Of a stretch of 64,000 bases of DNA, positions 26,579 to 35,991 are shown one piece after another. This DNA comes from Ferruginibacter paludis (GTDB lineage: Bacteria; Bacteroidota; Bacteroidia; Chitinophagales; Chitinophagaceae), in the NCBI RefSeq assembly GCF_030409685.1, contig NZ_JAUFQJ010000024.1:620001-684000 (forward strand). The letters run 5' to 3'. The notes beneath the pieces were generated by a model. That model made no database searches. It saw only the letters and a list, made by a program, of their open reading frames with translations, and was not told the DNA's origin. The position numbers and the translations under genes are program-made. Positions within the stretch are counted from its first letter, which is position 1; every line of letters starts with the position of its first letter.

Positions 26579-27175
26579 CTAACTATAATACGGACTGATC
26601 ATTACATAGACCAGCACACCGGTTATTGCTACATACAGCCAAACTGGCCAGGTAATTCTCGCCAATTTTTTATGTTGTTCGTATTCACCAATTAACGACC
26701 TGTAAGCTGTAAATAAAATAAAAGGCAAAATAATTGCAGCCAAAGGTATATGTGTTATCAGTATGATGTAATAAAAAATACGCAAGCTACCGGCAGCTGA
26801 TTTTTCTTCTTCGCTTAAAATACCATCATGATTGAGATCGCCAAATTTGGTATCGCCTGCCAGTAAGTGATGACAGATGTAAGAAACCAAAAACAATACT
26901 GATAAAATGATGGCAGTCAGCATAATTTTTTTATGCAGCTGGTAGTTTCGCTGCTTTACTGCTACCAGGCCGGCAATCAATAAAATGGCTACTGCAGAAT
27001 TGATGATGGCATTTAATTGCGCAAAAAAATGTACGTTAAACCCAAGGTCAACCGATAATCTAAATTTGGCTAAAAAAGCAACGGCAGCAAATACTACAAC
27101 AGAAACAATCCATATAAATGTCTTTGCTCTTGTATCATTTTTTTCCATCGAGGGAGGAAATAGTTCTGGAGTCAT
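26579..27175 (-). CDS. DUF420 membrane protein with an EF-hand-like loop
   Basis: The 198-residue protein has five to six transmembrane helices and matches DUF420, a family linked to cytochrome oxidase assembly (CtaM/YozB-like). It lies 64 bases after the SCO gene at the end of the respiratory gene row. Between helices 3 and 4, residues 113-124 read DLNHDGILSEEE, which fits the 12-residue calcium-binding EF-hand loop (D1, N3, D5, G6, E12). The loop is flanked by an HHLLAGDTKFG segment and would face one side of the membrane. A metal-sensing or structural calcium role is possible but not shown. Confidence 0.82.
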   Translation of the reverse strand: MTPELFPPSMEKNDTRAKTFIWIVSVVVFAAVAFLAKFRLSVDLGFNVHFFAQLNAIINSAVAILLIAGLVAVKQRNYQLHKKIMLTAIILSVLFLVSYICHHLLAGDTKFGDLNHDGILSEEEKSAAGSLRIFYYIILITHIPLAAIILPFILFTAYRSLIGEYEQHKKLARITWPVWLYVAITGVLVYVMISPYYS

Positions 27176-27239
27176 TTCATTTCTTTTTCTGTGTACTTAG
27201 ATAATTTTATTCGCCGTTAACGCAGGTGTAAAGTCATTT

Positions 27240-27956
27240 TTAACTCCGCCCAAACAACTCTTTCAAAAATTCTTTAAACGTTTTTTTCTTATTCTTTTCC
27301 AGCATCAGCAGAGGAATATCCCTTACAAGTCTCGCCTGTGCTAGTGTATCAAGCCCATTGTACCATCCCCTTACCACCCTGTTTTTATCCAGCAGGAAAA
27401 AATTTTCTGTATGAATAAAAGCCGTGTCGACATTTACATCGGCAACACTTGCCTTTATTTCATTTAGTGCAAAGTCGTAAATCTGTTTTTTGTTGCCGGT
27501 AACAAACCACCAGCTGTCGTGATTGGATGTATAACGGTTGGCAAAATTTCTTAACTGTGTTACCGAGTCATGTTCGGGATCTATACTAAGCGAAATAAAC
27601 TGTACGATGCTATCGTTGCTGTTAATAAAAGAATTCTGCAGGCGTTTCATGGCTTTTGCCATCCTGGGACAAATGGAGGGGCAGCGGGTGAAGAAAAAAT
27701 CAATTACTAAAATTTTCCCTTTCAGATCATCAAACGTTACTTGTTTTCCCAACTGGTTGGTAAGGCTGATATTACTTGCCTGGTGCCAGATAGTATCGAT
27801 GGTTTGTTTACCATTATTGGTGCTGGTAACAACGCTGTCAAAAAAATAACGACGCGGCATTTGCGTTGCCGATTCGCCATAAGATTTTACAATATAATAT
27901 CCTGCCAGAGGCAGTATAATTGCCAGCATTAATCCGAGTACCGCCCGCTTATTCAT
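27240..27956 (-). CDS. SCO-family copper chaperone
   Basis: SCO proteins deliver copper to the CuA centre of oxidase subunit II. The 238-residue protein has one N-terminal membrane anchor (about 5-24) and a thioredoxin-like domain with the copper ligands Cys92 and Cys96 in RCPSICPRM and His182 in AFIHTENFF. It follows the oxidase operon after a terminator and precedes the DUF420 gene, the common arrangement of oxidase assembly factors in Bacteroidota. Confidence 0.92.
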   Translation of the reverse strand: MNKRAVLGLMLAIILPLAGYYIVKSYGESATQMPRRYFFDSVVTSTNNGKQTIDTIWHQASNISLTNQLGKQVTFDDLKGKILVIDFFFTRCPSICPRMAKAMKRLQNSFINSNDSIVQFISLSIDPEHDSVTQLRNFANRYTSNHDSWWFVTGNKKQIYDFALNEIKASVADVNVDTAFIHTENFFLLDKNRVVRGWYNGLDTLAQARLVRDIPLLMLEKNKKKTFKEFLKELFGRS

Positions 27957-27981
27957 ATCTTTTTTCTCCTCTTTTTATAAC

Positions 27982-28019
27982 AAAAAAAACCATCGCTCAT
28001 ATAAATGGAACGATGGTTT
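27982..28019 (-). terminator. Rho-independent terminator of the act/cox operon
   Basis: On the minus strand AAACCATCG (28019-28011) and CGATGGTTT (27995-27987) form a 9-bp stem with a 15-base loop, followed by a run of eight Ts (27989-27982, overlapping the stem end). It lies 25 bases after the subunit IV stop and before the SCO gene, marking the end of the long respiratory transcript. Confidence 0.75.
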
Positions 28020-28044
28020 ATTATAATTTTATTCAGTTTGCAAA

Positions 28045-28479
28045 CTAGTCTTTCGCCCCTTTTTCTTTTGCTGCCGGAGCTACCTGTTCTGTCTGGTTAA
28101 CGTCTACCCTGTTATACCGGTTTTTAAGGTTTTTCCAGCTGGTACCATCCCATAAAAAAGCAGCAATAAACCATACAAACAAACACAAAGGTACAATGAT
28201 GGTCATAATCATATTCCTCACCTCGTCACCCAAATGCATAAACACGGAAACAATATAGTATGCCTTTGCCAGCGTTAAAATACACACCATTCCTTTAAAA
28301 GCCAATACCAGTGTAGCATTGGGATGCTCTCCCTTATGTATGTTGTAAATTACCAGCCCTATGGTTAATTCTACAATTGTTAAAAATGATAGTATCCAAA
28401 AAGTTCTCCAGATGGCTTTGGTATTATCCGCATGCTCCGGGTGAAAGGATATTTCTGAAGACGTGACTGATGCTGACAT
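28045..28479 (-). CDS. Cytochrome c oxidase subunit IV
   Basis: The 144-residue protein has three transmembrane helices (about 25-45, 55-77, 86-108) and matches the small subunit IV family of bacterial caa3-type oxidases. It probably stabilises the complex. It follows the subunit III gene by 48 bases and is the last gene before the operon terminator. The C-terminal tail is hydrophilic and rich in Ala, Lys and Glu. Confidence 0.85.
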   Translation of the reverse strand: MSASVTSSEISFHPEHADNTKAIWRTFWILSFLTIVELTIGLVIYNIHKGEHPNATLVLAFKGMVCILTLAKAYYIVSVFMHLGDEVRNMIMTIIVPLCLFVWFIAAFLWDGTSWKNLKNRYNRVDVNQTEQVAPAAKEKGAKD

Positions 28480-28527
28480 AATTTTTTATTTATTGAAATT
28501 CAATTGTTGTTGTTACGGATAAATAAA

Positions 28528-29265
28528 TTAGATAAGATAAAAACAAAGAAATACGAATACCCAAACCAGGTCTACAAAGTGCCAGTACAATCCGGCCTTT
28601 TCGATCATTTCATAATGACCTCTTAATTCAAAATGCTTCATTCTGGTTTTAATGTACATCACAATATTGATGACAACACCACTAAAAACGTGGAAACCAT
28701 GGAAGCCGGTAATTTCAAAGAAATAACTACCAAAGGCAATGGGACCTGGTGTCGCAACTTCTTTCCCGTTAAACATTACTTCCGGTCCGAATGGATTATG
28801 AGAAACAGTTGTATTCCACAATTCAAGATGCCCGTTAACCAATACTTCATGTTGTCCTGTAAGTAAATGCGTCCATTCCCATGCCTGGCAACTAAGAAAG
28901 CAGATACCTCCCAGGATGGTCCAAAGCATATATTTTTCAACACCCAGCCTGTTCATTTTATGTCCCTCGTGCACCGCCAATACCATAGTAACAGAACTGG
29001 CAATCAAAATAAAGGTCATTAAACTTACAAAAGCCAGTGGCAAATTAGCATGTCCTGCAAAAGGAAAAGAATTGAACACATGGTTAGGATCAACCCAGTG
29101 ATTCTGGCTAAAACGAATGGTTCCATAGCTGATCAAAAATGCGCCAAAGGTAAAAGCGTCACTCATTAAAAAATACCACATCATCACTTTACCATAGCTG
29201 GCATTGAAGGGGCTTTTTCCGCCACTCCACCATTTTGTTCCTTGTTGTACTGCTACTGTAGACAT
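28528..29265 (-). CDS. ctaE: Cytochrome c oxidase subunit III
   Basis: The 245-residue protein has about five to seven transmembrane helices and the subunit III pattern: WWSGGKSPFNASYGKVMMWYFLMSD near the start, EITGFHGFHVFSGVVIN in the middle and LYWHFVDLVWVFVFLCFYL at the end. Subunit III supports the oxygen path and stability of subunit I. A second, shorter subunit III-type gene lies directly upstream, as is usual in Bacteroidota operons of this kind. Confidence 0.92.
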   Translation of the reverse strand: MSTVAVQQGTKWWSGGKSPFNASYGKVMMWYFLMSDAFTFGAFLISYGTIRFSQNHWVDPNHVFNSFPFAGHANLPLAFVSLMTFILIASSVTMVLAVHEGHKMNRLGVEKYMLWTILGGICFLSCQAWEWTHLLTGQHEVLVNGHLELWNTTVSHNPFGPEVMFNGKEVATPGPIAFGSYFFEITGFHGFHVFSGVVINIVMYIKTRMKHFELRGHYEMIEKAGLYWHFVDLVWVFVFLCFYLI

Positions 29266-29322
29266 TAATAAAACTTTATGTTATTTGAAAAACTGCTATT
29301 CTAACCTTAATTCCGCATTGTG

Positions 29323-29889
29323 TTATTTGATCAGTATCAAAAATACCAATAAATAAATCCATAAAAAATCAACAAAGTGCCAGTAAGTACTCATTACTTC
29401 CACCGGTACCATATCATAGTTTCTAACCTTTTTATTAAACGCTTTTGCAAACATAATCATCAAAGCAATGATTCCACCCAGCACATGAACCGCATGCAGA
29501 CCGACGATAACATATAAAAATGAAAATGACACATTCGTCTTCAACGTCATGCCGTTAACATATAGTTGCCTGAAACCGATAATCTGCAATACTATAAAAA
29601 GAACTCCCAATACCAAAGTACCAACCAGCAGTTTCCGGTATTGGATCATTTCACGGTTTTTAAAAGCCTTCTGAGCCAGCCACAAGGTAACACTGCTGAT
29701 AATAATGACTGCAGTTGAATACCAGAATACTCCGGGCAAGTCAAATGTAACCCAGTTTGCCTGGTTGCGCTTTATAATATAAGCACTTGTAAAACCAGCA
29801 AACATCATAATAATGCTTGCAAGGCCAACCCAAAGTGTAAACTTATGTGGATGTATTCGTTTTTTTTGCTCCATTACCACTGTACTCAT
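29323..29889 (-). CDS. Heme-copper oxidase subunit III family, short form
   Basis: The 188-residue protein has five transmembrane helices and keeps the core of subunit III: GLHAVHVLGGIIALMIMF and TYWHFVDFLWIYLLVFLILI. It lacks the two N-terminal helices of the long form. Together with the downstream subunit III gene it may contribute two related proteins to one oxidase, or serve as an assembly partner. It follows ctaB by 95 bases. Confidence 0.88.
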   Translation of the reverse strand: MSTVVMEQKKRIHPHKFTLWVGLASIIMMFAGFTSAYIIKRNQANWVTFDLPGVFWYSTAVIIISSVTLWLAQKAFKNREMIQYRKLLVGTLVLGVLFIVLQIIGFRQLYVNGMTLKTNVSFSFLYVIVGLHAVHVLGGIIALMIMFAKAFNKKVRNYDMVPVEVMSTYWHFVDFLWIYLLVFLILIK

Positions 29890-29984
29890 CTGCTGTTTTT
29901 TACTAAACCCAATTCAAACAAAAATACTTTATACTGAAGAAAACTGTATTCTTTTAAAGCTGAGGACGTAAGTTCCGAATCAAA

Positions 29985-30914
29985 TTACGCTCTTCCTACC
30001 AGCAATGCCAGCAACACAATCATCAGATAAAAATAAGAACTGAACATCACTTTTCTTGCGCTCTTTAAATCCATTTTCTTAAACAATAATATGCTTACAT
30101 ATACCATCCATAAATTGCAAACAAACAATATAGCCGTACAAACAATTCCGCGTGTGCCTGTATTTGTAATGCCTGCAAAATAAGGCAACAAACCAAAGGG
30201 AATCATCATTGCGCTGTAAATGATGGTTTGCAATGCTGTAAATTTTGTTGGTCCTTTATCGCCGGGTAACAATTTAAATCCTGCTGTTGTATAATCCTGG
30301 TGCGCAAGCCAGGCAATTGCCCAAAAATGCGGAAACTGCCATAAAAACTGGATGCCAAATAATATCCATCCCCCAATGCTAAAATCTCCTGTAGCTGCCA
30401 CCCAGCCTATTAAACAGGGCAGTGCTCCAGGTATTGCTCCAACCAGAACAGCTATCGAGTTAATTTTTTTTAACGGCGTATAAATAAATCCATACAGCAA
30501 TAAACTAAATAACCCCACAAGGGCGCACTGGTAATTAAAAAAGTACCACAAAATAAAAATCCCGATGATGCCTGTTATCACCGCAAAAACTGTTGCCTCA
30601 TTGGCGTGCATTCTGCCACTGGCGACTGGTCTGCTGGCAGTGCGTTTCATTATTGCATCGGTACTTTTTTCAAGCACCTGGTTAATTGCGTTGGCTGACC
30701 CTGTGATTAGCATACCACCAATAAAAAGTAAAAGAACTGATATTACTTTTGACCGCACATAATACAATTCATTGGGTGCAATCAAAAAACTTACAACTGT
30801 ACTAAATACCACCATGAAACTCAAAGTGAATTTGATTAGCTGAAAATAATCTTTCACTTTGGCTGCCAGCGCAAACGATGTTGAATTGGCTATAGTTGTA
30901 TTTTCCTTCGACAT
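29985..30914 (-). CDS. ctaB: Protoheme IX farnesyltransferase (heme O synthase)
   Basis: CtaB attaches a farnesyl group to heme B to make heme O, the precursor of the heme A used by the oxidase. The 309-residue protein has about nine transmembrane helices. The prenyl diphosphate-binding region reads NAINQVLEKSTDAIMKRT followed by ASRPVASGRM at about residues 76-105, and the second conserved region QFLWQFPHFWAIAW with HQDY follows. It sits between the genes for subunits I and III, which fits its assembly role. Confidence 0.92.
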   Translation of the reverse strand: MSKENTTIANSTSFALAAKVKDYFQLIKFTLSFMVVFSTVVSFLIAPNELYYVRSKVISVLLLFIGGMLITGSANAINQVLEKSTDAIMKRTASRPVASGRMHANEATVFAVITGIIGIFILWYFFNYQCALVGLFSLLLYGFIYTPLKKINSIAVLVGAIPGALPCLIGWVAATGDFSIGGWILFGIQFLWQFPHFWAIAWLAHQDYTTAGFKLLPGDKGPTKFTALQTIIYSAMMIPFGLLPYFAGITNTGTRGIVCTAILFVCNLWMVYVSILLFKKMDLKSARKVMFSSYFYLMIVLLALLVGRA

Positions 30915-31055
30915 ATGCCTTACCCTCTTTTTTCCAACAAGTTCGACCAGAAGGATACTATTTTAAATGAACTTTTATAAATATTTCAAAAATAGGCAGC
31001 GATACGTAAACACGATATCTATAAATAACCGTGTTATCCCGCTATTGTTACTTAA

Positions 31056-32858
31056 TTAGTGGTGACTTTCATTTTCACCAACAGGTTCAGTCTGCGGAAT
31101 AAAGTCTCTTCCATCTTTACCATAGTCATATGCACCGCGGTAAACTTCAGGAATTTCGCCAGGCCAGTTGCCATGTCCTGCATTGACTGGAGTGGTCCAT
31201 TCCAACGTATTTGATCCCCATGGATTTTCGCTGGTAACTCTTCTTCCCTTAAATATGCTGTAAAAAAAGTTAAACACAAACAGCAATTGTGCAGCAAACA
31301 CAAGTATCGACACAAAGCTGATAAACTGGTTTAATTCCGCGAACATTTTGAATGATTCCCATCCGCTGAAATCATAATACCGACGTGGCATACCGGCCAA
31401 ACCCTCGTAGTGCATTGGCCAGAATATTAAATAGGCACCAATCAAAGTAACCCAAAAATGGATATATCCCAATGTTGAATTCAGGAACCTGCCGTACATT
31501 TTAGGGAACCAGTGGTATACCCCGGCAAACATACCGAAGAAACCAGCCACACCCATTACAATATGAAAGTGCGCAATGATAAAATAGGTATCATGTAAAT
31601 GGATATCCAACGATGAGTTACCCAGGAAAATACCTGTTAGACCGCCAGAGATAAACATACTTACGAAGCCAATAGAGAATAACATACCAACTGTAAACCT
31701 GATATTTCCCCGCCACAAAGTAGTAAGCCAGTTAAATACCTTAATCGCTGATGGCACGGCAATTAATAATGTAAGTAATACAAAGAATGCTCCCAGGAAC
31801 GGGTTCAATCCCGTTACAAACATATGATGCGCCCAAACAAGAAAAGCAAGGATTGCAATAGCAAACATAGAGCCTACCATCGCCATGTAACCAAAGATAG
31901 GTTTCCTGGAATTTACTGACATTACTTCTGAAGAAATACCCATCGCAGGTAAGATGATAATGTACACTTCAGGATGGCCAAGAAACCAGAATAAATGCTG
32001 GAACAAAATAGCACTACCACCTTCGTTAGGCAATATTTTTCCGTTAACAACTATATCACTTAAGAAAAAGCTGGTACCCAAATTTCTGTCGAACAACAGT
32101 AAAATAGCACCGGATAATAATACAGGGAAAGATAACACACCAAGGATGGCGGTAAATAAAATCGCCCATATTGTCAGTGGCATTCTTGTCATACTCATAC
32201 CTTTGGTACGCAGGTTTAGAATAGTAGAGATATAATTAAGCCCCCCCAACAACGAACTAACAATAAACATAGCCATGCTGGCAAGCCAAAGATCCATACC
32301 AATTTTGGAACCACTTGAAGCATCACCCAATGCACTCAGGGGAGGATAAATTGTCCATCCACCCGATGCAGGACCTGTTTGCACAAATAAAGAAGCAAAC
32401 ATGATAATAGAAGCGGTAAAGAAAAACCAATAGCTAAGCATATTAAGCATCGGCGAAGCCATGTCTCTTGCACCAATCTGTAATGGAATTAAAAAGTTGG
32501 CAAAAGTTCCGCTCAATCCTGCGGTTAAAACAAAAAACACCAAAATGGTACCATGCATTGTTACCAGCGCATAGTAAAACTCGGGCTGCAATTTGCCGCC
32601 TTTAGCCCAATGGCCCAGTAAATCTTCCAGCCACGGAAAAGTAGATTCCGGGTATCCCAATTGCAAACGGAATAACACAGAAAATAAACCTCCAATGATA
32701 GCCCAAATCATTCCCGTAATAAGAAATTGTTTGGCGATCATCTTGTGATCCTGGCTAAAAACATATTTACTGATAAATGTTTCGTGATGGTGATGTTCAT
32801 GCGCTGCATCATGTGCTGCGTGAATATCTTCTCCGTGTAATACTGCAGTGGTACTCAT
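31056..32858 (-). CDS. ctaD: Cytochrome c oxidase subunit I
   Basis: The catalytic subunit reduces oxygen at the heme-CuB site and pumps protons. The 600-residue protein has 12 core helices. Visible ligands are the heme His in TMHGTILVFF, the CuB His and cross-linked Tyr in GHPEVYIIILPAMG, and the paired heme ligands in HDTYFIIAHFHIVMG. HPEVY marks an A-type oxidase. The N-terminus is unusual in being rich in histidine (HAAHDAAHEHHHH at 13-25) before the first helix. It follows subunit II by 28 bases. Confidence 0.96.
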   Translation of the reverse strand: MSTTAVLHGEDIHAAHDAAHEHHHHETFISKYVFSQDHKMIAKQFLITGMIWAIIGGLFSVLFRLQLGYPESTFPWLEDLLGHWAKGGKLQPEFYYALVTMHGTILVFFVLTAGLSGTFANFLIPLQIGARDMASPMLNMLSYWFFFTASIIMFASLFVQTGPASGGWTIYPPLSALGDASSGSKIGMDLWLASMAMFIVSSLLGGLNYISTILNLRTKGMSMTRMPLTIWAILFTAILGVLSFPVLLSGAILLLFDRNLGTSFFLSDIVVNGKILPNEGGSAILFQHLFWFLGHPEVYIIILPAMGISSEVMSVNSRKPIFGYMAMVGSMFAIAILAFLVWAHHMFVTGLNPFLGAFFVLLTLLIAVPSAIKVFNWLTTLWRGNIRFTVGMLFSIGFVSMFISGGLTGIFLGNSSLDIHLHDTYFIIAHFHIVMGVAGFFGMFAGVYHWFPKMYGRFLNSTLGYIHFWVTLIGAYLIFWPMHYEGLAGMPRRYYDFSGWESFKMFAELNQFISFVSILVFAAQLLFVFNFFYSIFKGRRVTSENPWGSNTLEWTTPVNAGHGNWPGEIPEVYRGAYDYGKDGRDFIPQTEPVGENESHH

Positions 32859-32886
32859 TTCTTAAACTATTTTTTGATAACCAATA

Positions 32887-33948
32887 TTATTTTTTATCAA
32901 CCATTGCTGCAAACGGTGCCGGTTTCGCACTGCTGTCTGCTACGGCTGGTGTATCTGTCTTAGGTTTTTTATCAGGGAAAATGGTAAAGTATTCCGGCTC
33001 CTGGGTAGCCAGCCATTTTTTGTAATCTGCTTCGCTTTCAACGATAATAACGCCTCTCATTGAAAAGTGACCTTTACCGCACATCTGGTCGCAACTGATT
33101 TCATATACGTAATTGGGGTTACCGGTTCTCACCTTCATTTCCTCTGTAGTATACAACGGAGTGAACCAAAGTGTTGTTGGTATTCCGGGTACAGCATCCA
33201 TTTTTATTCTGAAAGCAGTTAAGCCTACATCATGTATAACGTCCTGTGCATTGATTACAAATTTTACTGGCCTGTTAACTGGAATGTGCATGGTGGTCGA
33301 TACATGAATATCATCATGGCTGGCTTCATCATCGAAGTTAACGCCAAGGCCATTTGCGCCCTTTGTCAATTTATAATCTTTCTTCCCTAAAATTCCGTCA
33401 GCGCCCGGATACCGGAATTCCCATCCAAACTGGTGGCCGGTTACTTCAACCACGACAGCATCTTTGGGCGCATCACTGGTAATTTTAAACCAGTATTTTA
33501 AACCAAAAACAACCAGCACGGTAAGGAATATAGCTGGTACAGTTGTCCACAACAGTTCCAGTTTGGTATTATGTGGAAAGTAATAGGCTTTACGATCGTC
33601 TTTTTCCTGGTATTTAAATGCAAACCAAAACAATAAAATCTGGGTAATTACAAATACCACACCCGTAACTCCGATGGTGATGTAAAGCATCAAATCAATT
33701 TTCTGGCCCATTTCTGATGCTGCTCCCTGCGGAAATAACGTTCTTCCAAAGAACAGATCATTGCACCACCAAACACCTATCAGGCCTACAATCAAAAAAG
33801 AAATCAACATAAAAGCATTGATCTTATTCGTCTGCTTGCGTGCCTTCTCTTCACCCTTTAATACGCTCACGTATTCACTGGCTTTCGCAATCTGAAAAAT
33901 GACTACGAATATCATTACTACGATCGCTATTAACAAAAATTGTGTCAT
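32887..33948 (-). CDS. ctaC: Cytochrome c oxidase subunit II
   Basis: Subunit II takes electrons through its CuA centre. From ATG 33948 the protein has 353 residues. There are three hydrophobic segments (an extra N-terminal one, then the usual hairpin), followed by a cupredoxin domain. CuA ligands are His239 in VIHDVGL and Cys286, Cys290, His294 and Met297 in CDQMCGKGHFSM. No CxxCH heme motif is present, so the domain has no attached cytochrome c; the electron donor is probably ActE or a separate cytochrome. The frame can start at TTG 33954. Confidence 0.94.
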   Translation of the reverse strand: MTQFLLIAIVVMIFVVIFQIAKASEYVSVLKGEEKARKQTNKINAFMLISFLIVGLIGVWWCNDLFFGRTLFPQGAASEMGQKIDLMLYITIGVTGVVFVITQILLFWFAFKYQEKDDRKAYYFPHNTKLELLWTTVPAIFLTVLVVFGLKYWFKITSDAPKDAVVVEVTGHQFGWEFRYPGADGILGKKDYKLTKGANGLGVNFDDEASHDDIHVSTTMHIPVNRPVKFVINAQDVIHDVGLTAFRIKMDAVPGIPTTLWFTPLYTTEEMKVRTGNPNYVYEISCDQMCGKGHFSMRGVIIVESEADYKKWLATQEPEYFTIFPDKKPKTDTPAVADSSAKPAPFAAMVDKK

Positions 33949-34016
33949 GCTCAAAGTTATTTTCTGTAATTAGTATTCTTATGTATTATCTTATTTGCTA
34001 AGTATTCCTCAGAGAT

Positions 34017-35255
34017 TTAAACGTGGTGAATCATACTTTCTTTCAGGAAAGGATGATTTTTGGCAGTCAGTGAATTGGTGCTGAAATAAACGCCTACCCT
34101 CCACATAATGATACCGATGAACAACAGTGCAATTCCAAATTCAAAAGGCATTATTTGGGCATTCTCATACATTGTACCAGGCATCACCATTTGCCAGAAA
34201 TCTATCCAATGGCCAAAAATAATCAATATCGCCATAAAGGTTAATAATGTATAATTACGCTTCGAACTTTTCTTCATTAAGATCAACAGCGGACACCCAA
34301 AATTGAGTATCAGGTTTAAAAAGAATATGCCTCTGTATGGCCCCTGAACACGAATCTTAAAGTAGCCTGTTTCCTCGGGAATGTTGGCGTACCATATCAG
34401 CATGTACTGTGAAAACCACAGGTAAGCCCAAAAAACTGAAAAGGCAAACATAAACTTACCAATATCATGTATGTGCTCGTCGGTAACATATTGCAGCTGA
34501 CCATTATTTTTCAGAAACACAATGAATAAAGCAATTAGTGACAGACCTGCTACAAAAGTACTTGCAAAAGTGTACCAGCTAAACATAGTACTGTACCAGT
34601 GAACATCAATGCTCATTAACCAAAGCCAGGGAATTGTTGAACCAACTGTTAAGCCGAAGAAAACGATGAACAAAGAAGCCCATAAAATATTTTTCTTCAC
34701 CCACGCATTACCAGTTTCATAATCCATTGGTCCATCCTGATCACTCTGTAAACTCAATGAGCGCATTTTATATCCAAGGAATGACCAAAGACCGATTGTG
34801 ATAGCGCTCCAGACGGTAAAGAACTTTGGATTTAAAAAACCACTTTTACCGTTTATTATTTTGTCACTCTTTACAGTCGCTTCATTCACCCAAGGATAAA
34901 TATCATCGTGGCCGCCCCAGACAATCGCCATTAATATAAAAAATGCAATCACACCTAATACTGGAACCACGCTTGATATTGCCTCGGGCACCCGGCGCAA
35001 GGCTACCTGCCATCCCCCCATTGCCAATGTTGTTACTCCTATAAAAAACATTGCTGCATTTACTACCAGTAACCAATACACGCTATTTTGCAACAACACA
35101 GCCCAAAAGCGTGTGCCGCTTACATTTACACCTCTTGCTGAATGCCCAAAAGGATGATACATAATAAAACCATACAGCAACGCAACCGCACCAACGATTA
35201 TGAGGCCCATCGTCCACTTTTTATAACTGCCTGGTAATTCGAATGACTGATTCAT
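34017..35255 (-). CDS. actF: Alternative complex III subunit ActF
   Basis: The 412-residue protein has ten transmembrane helices and matches the ActF subunit (quinol:cytochrome c oxidoreductase membrane subunit), related to but distinct from NrfD-type ActC. Typical are MSIDVHWYSTMFSWYTFASTF and FWAYLWFSQYMLIWYANIPE in the middle. It forms half of the membrane core of alternative complex III, which oxidises menaquinol in place of cytochrome bc1. It lies 32 bases after actE and 68 bases before the oxidase genes. Confidence 0.93.
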   Translation of the reverse strand: MNQSFELPGSYKKWTMGLIIVGAVALLYGFIMYHPFGHSARGVNVSGTRFWAVLLQNSVYWLLVVNAAMFFIGVTTLAMGGWQVALRRVPEAISSVVPVLGVIAFFILMAIVWGGHDDIYPWVNEATVKSDKIINGKSGFLNPKFFTVWSAITIGLWSFLGYKMRSLSLQSDQDGPMDYETGNAWVKKNILWASLFIVFFGLTVGSTIPWLWLMSIDVHWYSTMFSWYTFASTFVAGLSLIALFIVFLKNNGQLQYVTDEHIHDIGKFMFAFSVFWAYLWFSQYMLIWYANIPEETGYFKIRVQGPYRGIFFLNLILNFGCPLLILMKKSSKRNYTLLTFMAILIIFGHWIDFWQMVMPGTMYENAQIMPFEFGIALLFIGIIMWRVGVYFSTNSLTAKNHPFLKESMIHHV

Positions 35256-35287
35256 CTAATCTTTATTTTGAGTGAATTCTTTTATTT

Positions 35288-35938
35288 CTATGCTTTTTTT
35301 ACTGCTGCAGTACTGTCAGTCTTTGCCGGTGTTGCCCCGCTTGTACTTTCTGGTTTAGGCTGTAGTGTTCTGATATATTGTACAATCATCCAGCGCTGCT
35401 TTCTGCTTAATTGAGAAGCGTAACTCCCCATATTATTTTTGCCATAATTGATAGAGTGGAACATAGTTCCGTCAGCCATAGCAACATAAGGCGGTGTTGT
35501 TAGATTTGCAATTGCCCCGATTTTCGTGGATAATGGTCCATTGGCGGTTCCACCAGCACCATGGCAAACAGCACAGTTGATGTTGAACAACCTTCCTGCC
35601 TCATCCATATCCTTTTTATTCAGGGGTGGTAAAGGATTTTTTACTTCAGCACTTAACTTGTACCCATTGCTGTCATTTGGCAGTGTATAGGGAAATAATT
35701 CACCTACCGGAATAGTACCATCTACCGGCTTACGGTTATAAAATATTTCATGCCCCGGATTGGCGGGATTATCTGTAAATACTGTGTCGTTTAGCAAAGC
35801 GTATGTTTCCAGAGCCCGGCTATATGCCATGTCGGGCATATAAATTTTGCCAGGCTGACGTTTGCTATCACAACCTGTTATAACACCTCCTGCGGTTATT
35901 GCCAGCGCTAAAACGATAAGAACATTATTTTTTTTCAT
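35288..35938 (-). CDS. actE: Alternative complex III subunit ActE, monoheme cytochrome c
   Basis: The 216-residue lipoprotein has a signal peptide with the lipobox GGVITGC at residue 23 and one heme-binding motif, CAVCH, in the ...LFNINCAVCHGAGGTANGP region. The distal Met is probably in NNMGSYASQL. ActE carries electrons from ActA toward the oxidase. A Lys/Ala/Thr-rich tail ends the protein. It lies between actD and actF as in other Bacteroidota. Confidence 0.92.
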   Translation of the reverse strand: MKKNNVLIVLALAITAGGVITGCDSKRQPGKIYMPDMAYSRALETYALLNDTVFTDNPANPGHEIFYNRKPVDGTIPVGELFPYTLPNDSNGYKLSAEVKNPLPPLNKKDMDEAGRLFNINCAVCHGAGGTANGPLSTKIGAIANLTTPPYVAMADGTMFHSINYGKNNMGSYASQLSRKQRWMIVQYIRTLQPKPESTSGATPAKTDSTAAVKKA

Positions 35939-35991
35939 TGCCTGTGTTGTAATATCTGTGTAAATCTTTTAAAACTAAGTAAGCGAGTCTT

